From: Kryptolebias marmoratus
Taxonomy: Eukaryota > Chordata > Actinopteri > Cyprinodontiformes > Rivulidae
NCBI RefSeq assembly: GCF_001649575.2
Contig: NC_051431.1
Location: 8,000,283 to 8,064,282 of the forward strand
DNA length: 64,000 nucleotides
Direction of reading: 5' to 3'
The position numbers were made by a program, and so were the translations under genes. Under the pieces are notes generated by a model that searched no databases, was not told where the DNA came from, and saw nothing but the letters and a program-made list of their open reading frames with translations. Numbering within the stretch: the stretch's first letter is position 1; each line of letters begins with the position of its first letter. Below, piece by piece: positions 36,361 to 51,300 of the stretch.

Positions 36361-39300
36361 ATCACACTGAGATGACAAGAAGACATGTCTGAACCAGCTT
36401 GAGGTGTTTTGTGTAAGGGGCTAAAATGAACATTGTTTAATGTAGATACATTTTATTGAGGATTGTCAGGTAAAAACAGTCATGCTGTTAATATCGGAAG
36501 TTCAATATTCACAAAAAAGTAACCTTTTAAGTTCATTCACAAGTTCTCTTGTTTAAGCATGCCTGTGCACATTATTGGGGATCAATGTTTAAAGTAAAAG
36601 TAGTTTGAAAATTGCAAATCTGGCACAGTTGTATGTCTAGAAAAATTCCAACATGTTTTCCTAATCTACAATGGAAAAGCTCATTTGCTTTTATAGAGAA
36701 AGCATGAACATTGTTAGTTGTTTTTTGTTATAATTAGACCTATTTCTATACTACAACTATTTAAAACTTATTTTTTTTGAATAAATATATTGGTACAGAG
36801 GAAAATGTACCATGCACCAAGTGAAAACTGAGAAGTCTGACTTCTGTAGAGATTGGGCACAAGAAGAAGCTAATATGAAGTGTCACTTTATGTACAAGTA
36901 TAAATTAGGAACAACTCAATCACTAGGACCAACCTGTCATTCTGCACTGACAGTAAGTCACAAATATAAGATGTCATGATAGACAGCAGCTCGGAAAAAT
37001 TCTGACAAGGGGCATAAAAAGATAGGGAAGGAGTCAAAAAACTTGAGAATTTTTTAACAAAGGAGAGAAAATGTGAAACGACTTGAGGGATCGGAGCGAC
37101 AGGTGATGGAGGGAGACCTTAAGGGTAAATGAAAAGGGGTTTATATGTATGTGACCTCATCAATCGTTACAAGGAAAGACTTACAGTGGTTATTTTTCAG
37201 AGATGACTTTCATGTCAAGACAAATCTTGGTAGAACAGCAGAGTGCTGTTGCGTTTGATACACCTTTGTTTGTTCATGTTGGAATGGGTAAAAGGAGCAT
37301 TTAGGTCCAGTCCAGTGGGATTGAGCTTGTAGAAAATTGTTCCCTTATTCATCTGGTTTCTTTAAATGTTTGCTTGTTCCAATGATAATGTAAAAAAACA
37401 GCATGCAGAAAAGCCAAAACAGCAAAATAAGAGCGTCTTGTTTTCTTTTTGCCAATTAAAAAAAGGTAAAACATGTGTGCAACTTGTGAAAATCCAAAAA
37501 TATGTTTGTAATTGTTACATAAAATAAAAACGGCATATTTTTCTTGCTAGTTAAAATAATTTTGCTCAGTTTATGTGCACAACTGAAAAACTATTGTACT
37601 TTATGTCTTAAACCATCAGTGTGCCATTGGGGTATGAGTAGGCACAACGATATGTCAATTGTAGGACAGAAGAAACTTGATGGCCTCCGCAATTACCGTA
37701 GGTGGGAAAATGTGGCAGAATGAGTTGGAAAATGTCAGCAGATTATGATCAATTTCTACTTTTGTTCACTCTTGCTTGCTGTTGGAAAAAAAAAATGGCT
37801 AAAATGTTTTAAACAGCATTTTGGGACCAAATTCATAAACTGTAAAAATGCCACTCTGTGAAGGCTTCAGACAAGAAATGAATTAATTTCATTCTGTAAC
37901 TGCATCTTTATGGAAGCTTTGTTTTTCTGTTCTTGTGGCATAGAAGCATTTAATATCCTTGTTATCAATACTTTATCAAGTTTATCCCGATCTGTCCTTT
38001 CTTACCTCCACAGATCTGATAACTGCTGTCTCAAACTAATGTTTTGTATTATTTTTTCAAAGATCCATAGAGATTAGTATATCCCTGCTTGCAGATTTAA
38101 ATTTTCATCTTTGACAGCTTCGTCAGTTCAAGTTGCTTATTTTAACCGTGCCCATATTGCTCTTTTGTTTTGTCAAATGAATTAATGTCTGCTTTTTATA
38201 AACATGTGCTGCTGTACTGTATAGTTTAGGGATCTATTTGGATAAATCTGTAGGATTTTCCATAATGGTCCATTGCTCAGGCTTTTGAATAAACACCATG
38301 ACAAACAGATGAGATCTACTCAGAGAAATAGCAGTAATGATCTTGTTTTCAGGGAGTTAAAGGATTATCTAATGGTATTACTGAAAACATCTGTTTGAGC
38401 ATCATCCTGTGCTCGCTGTTTTTTTCTGTTTGCTCATTCCTGGCAGATGTTCAGTGCAAGTTGAATGTCACATTCTACTGGTTTCTCGCCCCCTCCCCTG
38501 CAGATTCTTTTTTGGAACAGGAAACTCAGAATTTCTGGATGTAAATGACAATGAAAAGTCATTTAGGAGGAAAAGGTATAGACGGCCCTAAAAGGAATAG
38601 AGATTATATAATCTTCATGTACACTGCCCCTCGCCAGATTTAGTTTTGAAGGGGAGTAGTTAGGACATTGTCTATGTTATATATGCAGAAAGCTGATTAC
38701 GAATGTCAGATTTAGTGATATTACAAACCCGATTTGTGCATTTGCTTTCCTTTTTCCTCCTCTCTTTATTACTATCCTCATGTTCACCTTTACTTCATCT
38801 GTGTGACCCAATCTCTTTAGTGTTTCGAAGATAATAGTCCTTCTGTTCTCCTATTTCGGTTTTCAAGTTGCATATTCTCTTGTTTTTCCACAATGCTCAT
38901 TATTTATTTCACTGGGCTTTAATTTCCATACTCTTGCTCTGATTGAATCTTTTTTTTCCCTGCCTACTTACCTAAAATGAATTCATTTGAGGAAATAATG
39001 ACAGCTCATCTGTGCAGAGCTATTCTACCTTTGGGAGAGGCCTCTTTTCCAGCACCAATCTGCTCTTCCCCTCGCCAAAGCCCACTCACAGACACACAAT
39101 AGGCTACTGGCAGGAAGGGTGGTGGTGGTGGTGTTTGTGTGTGTGTGGGGAGGGGGTAAAATCTGAAATGTAATGGAATAAAAGATGAGCTTTGGCCAGA
39201 TGTAGGAAATAATACATGCATGTTTTGAGCAAAGGGAAATGGTGGGCTTGTGTCCTCATGCACTTGTGGGTGTTAGTGCACGCATGACTTGATTTGGGAT

Positions 39301-42300
39301 GGAATTGCTCTGCATCTGCTCATTTGAGTTGCCTGCCCAATGTGGCTGAACAAGAGCAGTGCTGCAGCACCTGTACCAACCTCCCTGACCTGCTTGTCAA
39401 TTTGTTTCCTGCGAGGCCCGTCTACCACCTCTTCTATTATTAGAATTTAGATGCAATAGCCTCACTGGTAACAGTCTTATGAACAGACATGTTGTGTAGT
39501 GGGCTGCAGCTCTCCTCTGGCTGACAGTTTTTTTTTTTTTAAAAAGAACACTTTCATTGCCTTTGTTTATGTATTCAGCTGTGATTGGTTCATTTATTTT
39601 CTTTTTGCAGCACAGTTTTCTTTTGCACGATCAGATTTCTACAATGCAATATAACTATATGCTCAGCAGTTCTTGGATGTTACATGTCAAAAGCAATTTA
39701 AAAAATGTAGTAAAATTTTAATTGAATACTAGTGGTTTTTGAGTGTTGTTAACTTACATCAGTTCTTAACTTTTCTTTGGCTCTGTTCAACACTTTATAT
39801 TCTAAATATTGAGTCTCAACTCTGCTGGGAAACACCAGAGTTTAAAGGAAGATAATAAATCAGTATGGTTTGATGTTGCTGTTGTAAAAGCACAACTGCT
39901 TTTAACAATATTCTTCAAAATACACATTAAAGCCCCTAATGCAGTCTGAAGTTATTTCACAATGCCTAATTATAGCCCATTATGTTTACTTTTGTAATAC
40001 AATATATAACATGAGATATGACTTCATTATCAAGGTTGGTTTATGTGGATTTGCAATCATATTTCAAGACTAATAAAGACAAAGCTACAAAAGTAACACA
40101 CTCACCTTAATGTCTTCATAATTATCTTCATGAATCCTAATTAGTGAGAGTGTATGGCAATAATTGAGCCTCACTTTGAATTCTGTGGCTTTAAAGAAAT
40201 AGTAGAACAGAATAATCTTTTATCTTTTTATGAAATATAAAAGACTATTCTGTGTCTTTGCTAAAGAATATTGTCAAGTGAACACTGGAGCTCATTTCTT
40301 TTTATATGTAGAAAATAGACTGACTTTTGTCATAGTTGCCACTTAGATCATGTTTTTGCAGGTTATATAATTCAGTTAGAAACCTTTTTTTGCACAAAAA
40401 TGACAACTCAACCATACCCTTGGGCTGTGCAATTAATTGGATTGTATTTTCAGTTACAACTTTGATTTAAATACAATAAAAATGGCTTAATTTAGATAAA
40501 ACAAATATATTTTTTTAGTTTTATATTGTTGCTTTCTTTTAGTCTTGTGCCATAAAGCCCCAAATGCACTTCTTACCCTTACAGCGATCTGCTTTCAACC
40601 CTCCCTAAAGGCCAAAATTCACTCTCTAACAGATTGTGACATGTTGAGCTCTGCGCAACCCAAGATGAAAGAGAGCTGATGATCAAAATGCTGTTTTAAG
40701 TTTGACAAGAAACAACAAGTATAGATAAGTTTCTTTAAGTTTTTGTATGTTTTTTTTCCAAATTATTTTACATTAATATCTAAATATAGTTTGGTTTTAT
40801 TTTACTTTTTTTTTTTACCTATAACCAAGCAATCTTACCTTGAAACATTAATAGTGATTTATTCTGCTTTTGTGAAGTTTCTACAAAACATCCTGTGTTC
40901 TGTGCACAGTCTACTAACAACATAGTTAGAATAAGTTTTATTGAGACATCTTTTTTATTTTGAGCTGAGAGCAATGACAGAGAAGGTAAAACCTCTTTGA
41001 AGTCAAGCCAGCTGAATCTGAATAGCAGCATAGATCTTAAGGAAACTTGTGACACACCTCATTATATCTTAAATAAGCGCAGGAGCAGAGGCAGGAACAA
41101 TATGGGTGTGCTTGTACAAGCTTGGTGCATTCGGTTCTTTTCATTCAGGGCCACCATGTCTCGCTGTGGCAATGAAGGAGACATCTTGCTGTGCATAAAC
41201 AGTGAAAAGACAAAATTTTAGATGAATGTAGAAGTTAGAAAAAGAAGCTATTGCTACATTTTATCAAGTATTTGTTTCCTAATTGAAGAGTAAGTATTTG
41301 CCATTATATTGGGTTGACAAGTTGACCTTAAGTATTTTATTCAAAAAAACAGCAGAGGACACTGGGATTTATGTGAACATCCTTTGATCAGTTTAGCTTT
41401 TAGTGCAGAAATGTGCATGCAGGAATGAATTGTTCTGCTGAGATAGTTTCTTGGACGCAGGAGTATATTTTTAACTTTTAATGCTTTTCCTTCCCAATTT
41501 TAGACCATACGAAGAGACAAAGGCAACAGATAGAGCTGCTTTGGAAAAGCTAAAGGCATTGTAGTGTTGTTAACAACAGATGGTGTAGTCTGAGACACTT
41601 CACTGGGAAGGAATATCTTTGTAACCTGGGCATTCAGCTGAGGGTTATTGTCAGTGTTTAGTACCAAAAGAGTTCACTTGTGTTATTCTGGTAGCTGCTG
41701 CTGATGCTGCATGAGGCATCATAGAATAATAACAGTCTTTGGGGGTTTTAACCACACCTCTCTCTTCGCCACACTTCTCCCCCCCCCTCCCCCCCGTCAA
41801 CAGCTTGTTTTTATTTATTCATTCTTCCCCAATGTCTTATTCTGGAACAATATAAAAATCCCTTTGGGGTTTAATAAAGTATTTTATAAACCTTGTTTTT
41901 CACTGTAGCTATGATTTTGCAGTTAAGGCAGTGTTAGGCAGCTAATCATTGGGTGTATTAATAGGCTTTGAACTAGATTGTGTATTTGCAAAGTTTTGTG
42001 CAAGAAAATAATAGGGGTGGGAATCTTAGGGCACCTCACAATTTGAGTCAGTTGCAATTCAGTGGGCTGCAGTGTGATGATAAAACGATTACTGATGCAT
42101 CTCAGTGCATCCATAATCACATTTTAAACAAAATCCTGAGCATATAATCTATCAGACCTATACAAACAAAGCTATTCTGCTCTACACTGCAATGTAAAAT
42201 AGTTTTCATTCAAATAATTTTTGGGAACTAGTTTAACAACAAAAGGAGTGAAAATGCTGAGTACAGTAATACAAGATTGTGTGGCAATGGATGTCCATGT

Positions 42301-45300
42301 AAATACATGCTAGAGCTCTCTTACCCACTTTTCTCAGTGTTTCAGCTACTATTTTTTGGGTTCTGTTGTAGAACGTGAGAATGGTTATGTCAGTATTTCT
42401 GTGATAGGATGACCAGATTCTATCATGGCTCCAAAGTGCAAAACATAATTCATCAGCCCTGGTTTTCAGCAACTGAAAATCCTCTGCAGTAAAAGTTGCA
42501 ATGGACTTTGTAATTTCACTTATTTTTGTTCAAGTTAAATGCAACATTTAACATCACTCTCTTGATGGTCCTTTCGTTAGCAGTGGCAGCTATCACCTTT
42601 CTTCCACCTCCTCTGAATGAAAACATGTACACAACTTGCATATAGTTTGGCTCTTGTCGGTGTATTTTTTTCCCTTTTAACTTCATAGAAGCCAACTTAA
42701 TTCCAAACACTGACTTTCAATGGAAAAGTTGCAGTTATTTTGTTCTTTTGTGTTCCTTAACAGGACTTCATCAAATATTAATTGATTTCTGACATTTTTA
42801 AATTGATTCAGACTCATTCATGCCTTCATTGCGTTACGTCAAAAAAAGAAGAAGAAGAAGAAAAAAAAATATCACCCTTTAAAATAATTTGTATTATACC
42901 TTTAAACATGCCTATCACATGGACATAACTGACATGGCATGAGTGATTTTTATGTTGCATTGTGGCCCTACAGTCCAGGAACATTTCAGACTCTGTTGGA
43001 ACCCTGTGGTTTAAGGTATATCTAAAAAAAATGACTGTATGACGTTCAGGGCTGTCATTTTATTTGACACCCTCCAGTTATCATTGACTGAGTGTATATT
43101 TGTCTGTCCATCTTCACTAAAAAAGTACATGAAACACTACCATTAACAGAAGTGTCCCCCACCACTAGAAGAACAGTGCACAGCTGGAAATTTTCTTACA
43201 CAGTCAGAAACAACTTTAATTAGAATCATTTTTTTCCAGCTACCATTGTGAGCTTTTTGAGGCTGTTTTTTGTAGTCGAATAGGCCCTGAGAGTGAAAAT
43301 GGCTGATGGAGAAAATACTTGAACTTACTCATATCAGAAATTACAACAACCCTAAATAAACAGTTATTCACACAATTTGTGGTAACCTGTTGTTTAATTC
43401 AGTCCTATTATTTCATTTTTTTAAAAATAGCATTTTCAACAGCACAATATCTTTATATGTGCTAATATGATAGTTCAGAGGCAAGCAAAGTTTTTCATTT
43501 TCTTTGTCTGCTGCAACATCTCTGAGCTGTAAGGTGTTATTGGCAAACAAGTTTCTCTTTTATTATAGCATCTGAAAAATTTCTTGTCAAGTCAGAAAAA
43601 GAATATCATCTCTCGAGGACAGCGCAGAACGATAAGTTGTCTTTCATGTTTACCCTGCTGCACAAGGATGGTGATGTTGCTAAGTGAAAAGACTATTTAT
43701 TTGAAATATAGCTACTTAACCTGTTGATAAACAGTGATACAATCTGCTGGCCGTAAATCCACAGCCTGCGTGTTGTGTGTGTATATACATTTGTCTTTCT
43801 GGTTGTAGGCTTGTAGCTGTGTTTCCCGTGTAGACTTTTAATATTTTTTAAAGATATTAAAAGATTTAAATCAGTGGGCAATTTCTCACACATTAAATTG
43901 TATGCTAAAGAGCTAATTAACAAGGGCTGTTTTTGGCGTTCACAAGCTCCTCTGACATCTTAATTAGATCTTAATGACATTTCAGCTGGAATGGCTGAAC
44001 AGAGTGCATTGAGATGGGCCGAAACCAGTGCAGATATACAATAGGAAATGGGAAAGCAACTGACAGAAGAGATAGGTGCAGCCAAGAACGGAAAGAGGAA
44101 TTCCTAACAAAAATGGAAAGTGAAATAGATGTAAATGAGCAGAGATAGAGGACAGTTGTACTTTGTACGTATAACTGTACTGTTTTTTATTATTTCTTTT
44201 TGAAAGAGTGTGCTGGGAATGGGATTTTTATTAACTCGCTAACATTCTTCTGCCCCTTCTCCGTCTTTTCCTCTCTCCCAGTGGGATATGGGGGTATACA
44301 TTGCCCAGTAATTACCATGCCTATGTTCGAGTAAAATCACACCTCTCATATTGGCCTTTTATTCAGATTCTTACCATTTATTACCATAAAATTTCATCCA
44401 GGAAATAACTAGATATGCTTTGCACTGCCACTGGAGGTACTGTGATAATGATGTTTTTGGCCAATAGATGGCTGATTAGATACAATAATCTTCTGTAGTT
44501 CTGTGTTTTGCATTGTAGATGGTTCTGCATGGTCTGCAGTAGATTGCAGGAATTATTCTTTCTCCTTTTCTTGTTCCTGGTGGGCAGGCTGTGTATTTTT
44601 AGCTGAAAACTTGATGCATGTTTATGCATTTCCAAATAACGTCAGCTGGCTACTCTGAATGAACAATGGGCTGCAGTAAATGGGGAAACTTGTGAAAAAG
44701 TTTACAGATCTCAAACTACTCTGTGATTATATAATTTTCCATAACCCACAATTTTCTAGCTGCTGTTGGTTCGCAGTACAATCAGACATATGAAGATAAA
44801 ATCAAAACCCTAACATCAGAGAGGATAATTGACTCAAACCATCAAAGGCAAATATTTATTTACCAGATAAATTGCTGTGTTTGATTTGCTGGGCTCAGCT
44901 GGCCCTACACTACTCTTCACTTGAGGGCTGCCATTATAGTAGCTGGGATAGGGGAATAAGGAGGAACAAAAAGTAAAGGAACAACATAGAAAACAAGGGG
45001 ACAGTGACAAGGAGTCCAGAGAGAGCTTAACCCAGAGTTTACATCAGAGAAAATAAGAAAGGAAAAGCTTAATAGAAACTTTGTCTGAGGCCCCTTGCAG
45101 AGGACAAAGCTAGGAATAAACAGAGTGGATGGAGGTCGAAAGATTAGACAGCAGGAGACGCATTACTAAGATTCTGTTGGTTGTTACAGATGCAGCCATG
45201 TCTGCTTATCGCCTCCTTCTCTTCCTGGGCTTTCTGTCTCATCTTTTTAGCCTAAATCTGTCAGAATACAGCCACAAATACCTGACATAAACTACCTTTT

Positions 45301-48300
45301 TACAACCACTCCCCTGTCTTCCTCTTCTCCAATGCCTCAAGCTCCTGTTCATTAACTTTTCTGAGGGTTGCTCTCAAATTTTATTTGTTTTACTTAGCCT
45401 TAATGGCTTTACTTAACATTTATTTCCCCATAAAGGGCTATAAAGCAGAGATGTTGTTTTTCAGTAGTGCTTTCTACAGTGCTTCTGAACAGATCTGGGT
45501 ATAATTTTGTTACCTTTCCTCTCAATAAGCTATGATTTTGTCCTCTGGAACATTAGATCTACATGGGTTGTGATACACTCTCACAGTCTATTTGTGATTT
45601 AAAGCATCTGGTGTACATAGTTTATGTCTATCCTGCAAACACATTTTCATGCTGCAAGTCATTGTTGTTGTTTTTTTTTCTGCTCTTAGACAGACGAGCA
45701 ATAAATCCAATCTTTAGATAGAATAACAAAAGCCAATACAAGCTCCTCCTTGTGTAGCTGTATTTCTTTGATCAGACTAACCTGATGACCTAGTAACCCC
45801 TGTCTAGCTAGGCTTTGACTATCATACAGTTTGTCCATTGATCGCTGGTCATAAAGTGCAAAATGAGAACAATGAGTCACCCTGTGAGTTATTCATTGAC
45901 TAGCAACAATGTCAGAAACTATGTTTTGTGCTCTGTTGGCTTTGCCAAGATAGGAATTGATGATACTCTGCTTTCTCATAATCACATAGTCCCTTGCATA
46001 CCATGGGTATTGATCACTGTGGTAAGAATCAAAACGGTTGTATGTGGTATGTGACTGCACTGATTAGTGCCTTTTTGTGTGCATACATTCCAGATTCACA
46101 GAGGCAGATACCATTGTTATGGGGGATGTGACGTATGGAGCCTGCTGCGTGGATGACTTCACTGCCCGAGCCCTGGGAGCTGATTTCATGGTTCACTATG
46201 GTCACAGTTGTCTCAGTGAGTGTCTTTACAGTCAGTGTGTGCATGATTGTTTCTCCATTACTCTGAACCTGAGTGCAGATTGGATCTCAGAGACCCACGT
46301 TCAGAAAGGAAGTATCAAGGACACCCACCTTCTAAGAGTAGGCAGAATGAAAAAAATAATAGAGCATCAACAAAAACAGAAAGAGAGACTGACAGATGGC
46401 TCTATCGATGAATGGAAAGTGTAACGAGTTAGAGTAGTCTGACCACCTTTTATATGGAAAGAATACCAGACCTTTGGAGCCTCGCTTTCAGATCAATTTA
46501 GAACATGCATTAGAGGCGTCCTTTGAAACCCCAAGCAGTTCTTGAGGACCTTCACACTCGCCCCCGCTGTCTGTCTCTTCCAGAACATGAGAGGAAATGT
46601 TAAATCAATAGTTTTGATATATCCCTGCCAGAACAACCTCACCTCTCCCAAATACCACAAATGACCAGCAGAATTTTAATAAAAATGGAGGAAAAAGCTC
46701 ATTTTGTTGATTTATGCTTTTTGTTTGTTTGTTTGTCTTTGTGTGTGAGAGCACATTCCTTATTTGTCAATCATGGTGGAATTATGGGAGTGCTGCTTGT
46801 ATGTTTACAGAGGAGATAAGATATTTACTCAGCGGCATTTTTGCTCAACAGAACCAAGTAAATGTAAAGATGAAAATAATAAAGTTTTTATGGGTTTTAT
46901 GGCCTTTCAAAAATATTGAACAAAGACCTAATTCTGAGAGTTTATGGGCGCCTGTGTGTGTGTATGATCCTGGTCTTGAGCTCTCAGTCATGAAACATTG
47001 TTCACACTCTTTCCCAAGATTTCATCCACCTGTGAAAGATGAACGACAGTTGTTTGACTGACTCACAACCTGTCTACCCTGTGATCCTCTATTTTTCTTT
47101 CATTATTTTCTCTGGCATTTGTCATATGAGGAAATCTGGAGTTGCAGAGAAGTACGTTAGATTGTACGCTCACACACACAAGGGCAAAAACATTATGTCT
47201 GCCTTCACCTTTTGGCAGTGGGTGATAAACTTGTTGAGGCCTGCATACTTTTATTTTCTTGCAGGGAGATGCTGCATTTCTTGGATTTCTTCATAAAGGC
47301 TCAGTCTTTATACACTCAAACAGATTGGCATGTTCCACAAACACACAAGATTTTGTGATGTTCAAACATAGTGAAGAGGAGGGAGAAAGCATCAATTTAA
47401 ACCAATTGCTGTCATGCAACAACATTGTAACTACATTGGTAATGTCTTCTCACACCTGTGCATCAATCATTTCACCTCAAATGACAAAACTCCTCCTGAG
47501 TCAAACAATCTAACTGCCCAAGAATGGTTGAAAGGGTTTGTCCTTATCTGAGTTGAGATGTTTTAAAGAAAAAAAAAATCTGCATGCCTGCCTATAAACA
47601 CCAAGAAAAACCTAATTATTTTAGTCTTGAATTATTATGTAATAAATGGTCAAACAAGCTCAAACTAATGCTCTCCACAAACCACTTTCATGTTCAGTGG
47701 AATTTTTTAATGTTATTTACATTATTTACCTGATCTTATATATTAATCCAGATAACAATTACTTTAAACAAACACTTGTGAAACAATTGGTTACATACTC
47801 ATAATATAGTCATCCATTGGCTACTACTATTTATTGCCGTATAGAAAATATCAACAAATCAAAAATTGACTAATTTAGAACCAGATATAACATATAGCAA
47901 ATAAGACATTGATTGTTTTTAAAACCATTTTTAACAAACCATTTGTAAACAAGCTTTTAAAACATATTCTATATTCACCTTCAAGAAATGTGCCCATATA
48001 CTGAATTTGTTTACATGGTCATTAATCAGCAACTGAGTTATTAGACCTTATTGCAAGAACACATGACAATAAAACCAATGATGCAAGTGAGTTCTGTCTG
48101 TCTCATTGACTGTTTCTCTAATTGCAGCACCTAAGTGCACTCAGGCTACCATGCTAATGTGAACACGGATCGATGTCGCTTTGCTCTGCCCTTTACATTT
48201 TGGGAGTGTCTAAAAACAAGCAACAGACAGCTGTTAGTCTAAGTCAAGAGTTTTACTCATCTGCTCTTCCTCTGATGGTTCAACTCCTTTTGCCCTGCAA

Positions 48301-51300
48301 TAAAGCTTAGATTTTTAAACACATATCCATTTCCTTACCTTTTTCCTCCTCGCTGAGATGTGGAACCATTCATCAATTCTGTTTTCAGTTAATTGACAAC
48401 CCAGCTCACGCACTCAAGCCAAATCCACATTCACACACCCAGTATCCTATTACTTTCCACTCCTATCTTTCATGCCAAATCGTTTGAACTTTATATAGTT
48501 GGAGATGAAATCACCTACCCCCTGCCTCTAAAGTGAATTAGTGTTTTCCAGCCTACTTCTATTGGGATTTCCTATTGTTCACTCCTGTTTCTATCCAGTC
48601 TTCCTTTGTAAAGAAAGCAATAGCTCTTTCTATAGTTTCTGTACCTTACTATGCTTTAACTTTTCAGTGGTTTTAAGCTAGGCCATTAAGCAAGTTTCAC
48701 TGGTTTCTAAAGTTTACCTTAATGGGCCATTTATTTAATTAAAACAAGAAATCCTCTTGCTTGTGATGTGTAAATTATACATAACATAAGAGGTGGAATA
48801 GTTATGAGCACAAACAATAATTCCCCAGTTTTATGTGCTCCCTTTTCACCTCTTTTCCCGGACTCATTTGCACAGGATCTACCTCGGCACATCTCTAGCT
48901 GTGCCTCCTAAGCCCGAGTGCGTGGTAAATGGCCTATGAAATTAATGGCATTAATAGCGATCACATGTGTCTCTCTCCTTCCCTAAATAATTGAGGTCTT
49001 TGCATCAGTTCCTGCATGAGCTAGCAACTTAATCTGAATGATTTTCAATTATATCCTGCAGACGCCAGCTGGGAGCTATGAATGTGCACGCATGGATCCC
49101 ATATACCTGTATGTCTGAACATGTTCAGCAGCTTAATGTTTGAGGCGCCATCAATAGGGCAAATAATGCATGCTTATCTGACACGAAAGAGTGAATTATT
49201 CATTTGTCTTTTTTCTGTCTTTTGTCTTTCCTGCAGTTCCCATAGATTCCACTGCAGGTATTAAGATGCTGTATGTGTTTGTGGATATTCAGATGGACAA
49301 TGCCCATTTCCTGGACACAGTCAAGTTCAACTTCGCTCCTGGAAAATCCTTGGCACTTGTCAGTACTATTCAGTTTGTGGCAGCACTGCAGGTGATACTT
49401 TTCTTTGAATTTTTGTACATGTGGATGAGCATTTTTGCTTCAAGAAGATCACAAACAGACTAATAAACAAGATATATTTCCCCTTTATGCACCTATAAGG
49501 TTTTTTTATATTTATATATATATATAGTGCAGAAGCATACAAACATGTACTCATCTCAACACTTTTGTTGTATATTTTTATATTTTTTATGGTTCCTGGC
49601 TTTTATGAACACTCCTCTTAGTTCAGTTCAAGTGTGGGTTTGTCAAATCTGGCAGTAGTTATTTTTGCTTTGAAAGGTGCATTGACCTCGGAAAGCCTCT
49701 CGGTTCAGCATCATGCTCAGGACTGCTCTTTACATAAGCAGTGGCAGCAGTTATAGTATTAAGCTTTAACATCCCTCTTTCTGGCTTGCTGCCTTCCTGT
49801 TCTATAATGTGCTCTGCTGCTTTCCAGCACCACTGTGGGCCTTCACTAATGTAACCAACACTTTTTTTTAAATGATGCTCTGCCCTCTTGGGTAGTATTA
49901 TACTGTATGTTTGGCTGTTTCAATGCATTTATGTGTGTATGCATCCATGCTTGTTTTTGTGCATTGATGTAGATTTGTAAGCATGGGTGCTTACACGGTT
50001 TGAAAATTGTTCTTCAGTGAACCGTTCAGATCTGCAGACCATTTCTGTCATACTCATTGCACTAGAAAAAAGTTTGCTTAACTGAAAGTTCTTATTAGGA
50101 CTTTTATATATTTAATATTATACATGTACTCTAATGTTTCAAGCCACAGCTTGAAAATTTAAAATAAGTGGAAATTTAAGTGGCTAGTTTGCCATTGAAT
50201 GCACCATCAGTGCATTAACCACATCTGCCATTATGAAAATAAACAAAAAAATGTGTTATATTAGCCCATATGAGGATTAACTTCTAAAAACCTAATTAGC
50301 ACACAAAGGACTGAACAGACACTAAAGCCTCAGGATTTTGGAGCTGATATGTGACAGAGGGGTTCTGATATGATTGTAACTGCTGTATTTACCAGCCCTT
50401 ACTGACTGAAACATTACTTTGCATTTGTAACAGCAATGATCCGCTGTGAGATTCTGCCTAAAAGATGGAGTTTTACCAACAATTTATGGTCAAACTTAAA
50501 ATGAAATTTAAGTGTTTTAGGAATACAACTGCTCGTCATTTATTCATTAATTTTTTTCATTTATTTTCTTTGTTCTTGTTTGAACTCCGTTGGTGCAAAA
50601 AATGTAATTAAATCAAAGTAAATCAACTTTAGATAAAATAAATGAAATTAAAAATTTGCTAAATACATAAATATATGCATCTCTTCAGTTCTCAAAAGGT
50701 CACTGGATCTTTGCCACCTTTTTTGGCAGTGAGATAATATCTAAATGTCATCCCCACTGTAATACATGGTGGGAGTCCTGTCATGATTTGCTGTTCTGCT
50801 ACTTCTGTATAGTAATAACTTAAAAAGTCATGTTTGAGCTGGCTGAGTTACATGACTTCCTCGAACATGAACATACAGTCAAGATGGCTTTGAAATACTG
50901 ATGAACAGAAACTGTTTTATCGGGAAAAAAAGTTCATATTTCCCACACAGCATTAAGGAATTTCATAAGCCAGCTAGAGGAAACAACTAATTTTGGATAC
51001 ATTTTCCTATTTGTTAAAAACTTGTGTTTCTTATCTCTTTTTCTTTCCTTTTGGAGGCTGTGAGTGCAGTTCTGAAGCCAGAGTATGACGTCGTTGTCCC
51101 CCAATGTCGCCCTTTATCACCAGGAGAAATTTTAGGCTGTACCTCCCCACGCCTGGATCGCCATGTTGATGTCATAATGTAAGATATCTTTTTTTCTCCT
51201 GTCTTCTTCAGTTCAAAATCTGTTTTTTTTTTTGTACTTTTTTTTTTAAAATAGCAAGCATTGTCACGTCTTGTCTCATCAATCATTGTCACCTCAGTTA

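Larger units (their letters stand above)
28220..46093 (+). other. dph1: dph1 intron 3 (17,874 bp)
   Basis: GT-AG, phase 2, the largest intron seen. Contents: a 14-bp hairpin (28613), a 53-bp minisatellite (30897-31267), a teleost repeat (31590-31765), a LINE tail with (TCTTA)n (36130-36358), a 17-bp hairpin (40207), a C-rich tract with a LINE-like tail (41700-41885) and a GAA/A-rich stretch near 42845. I looked for a nested gene on both strands and found only short frames without recognisable motifs. Confidence 0.9.

Noticed and set aside
46216..46424. Extension of exon 4 as extra coding sequence
   Set aside because: The GTGAGT donor at 46216 and exact continuation of the family sequence in exon 5 show that this is intron.
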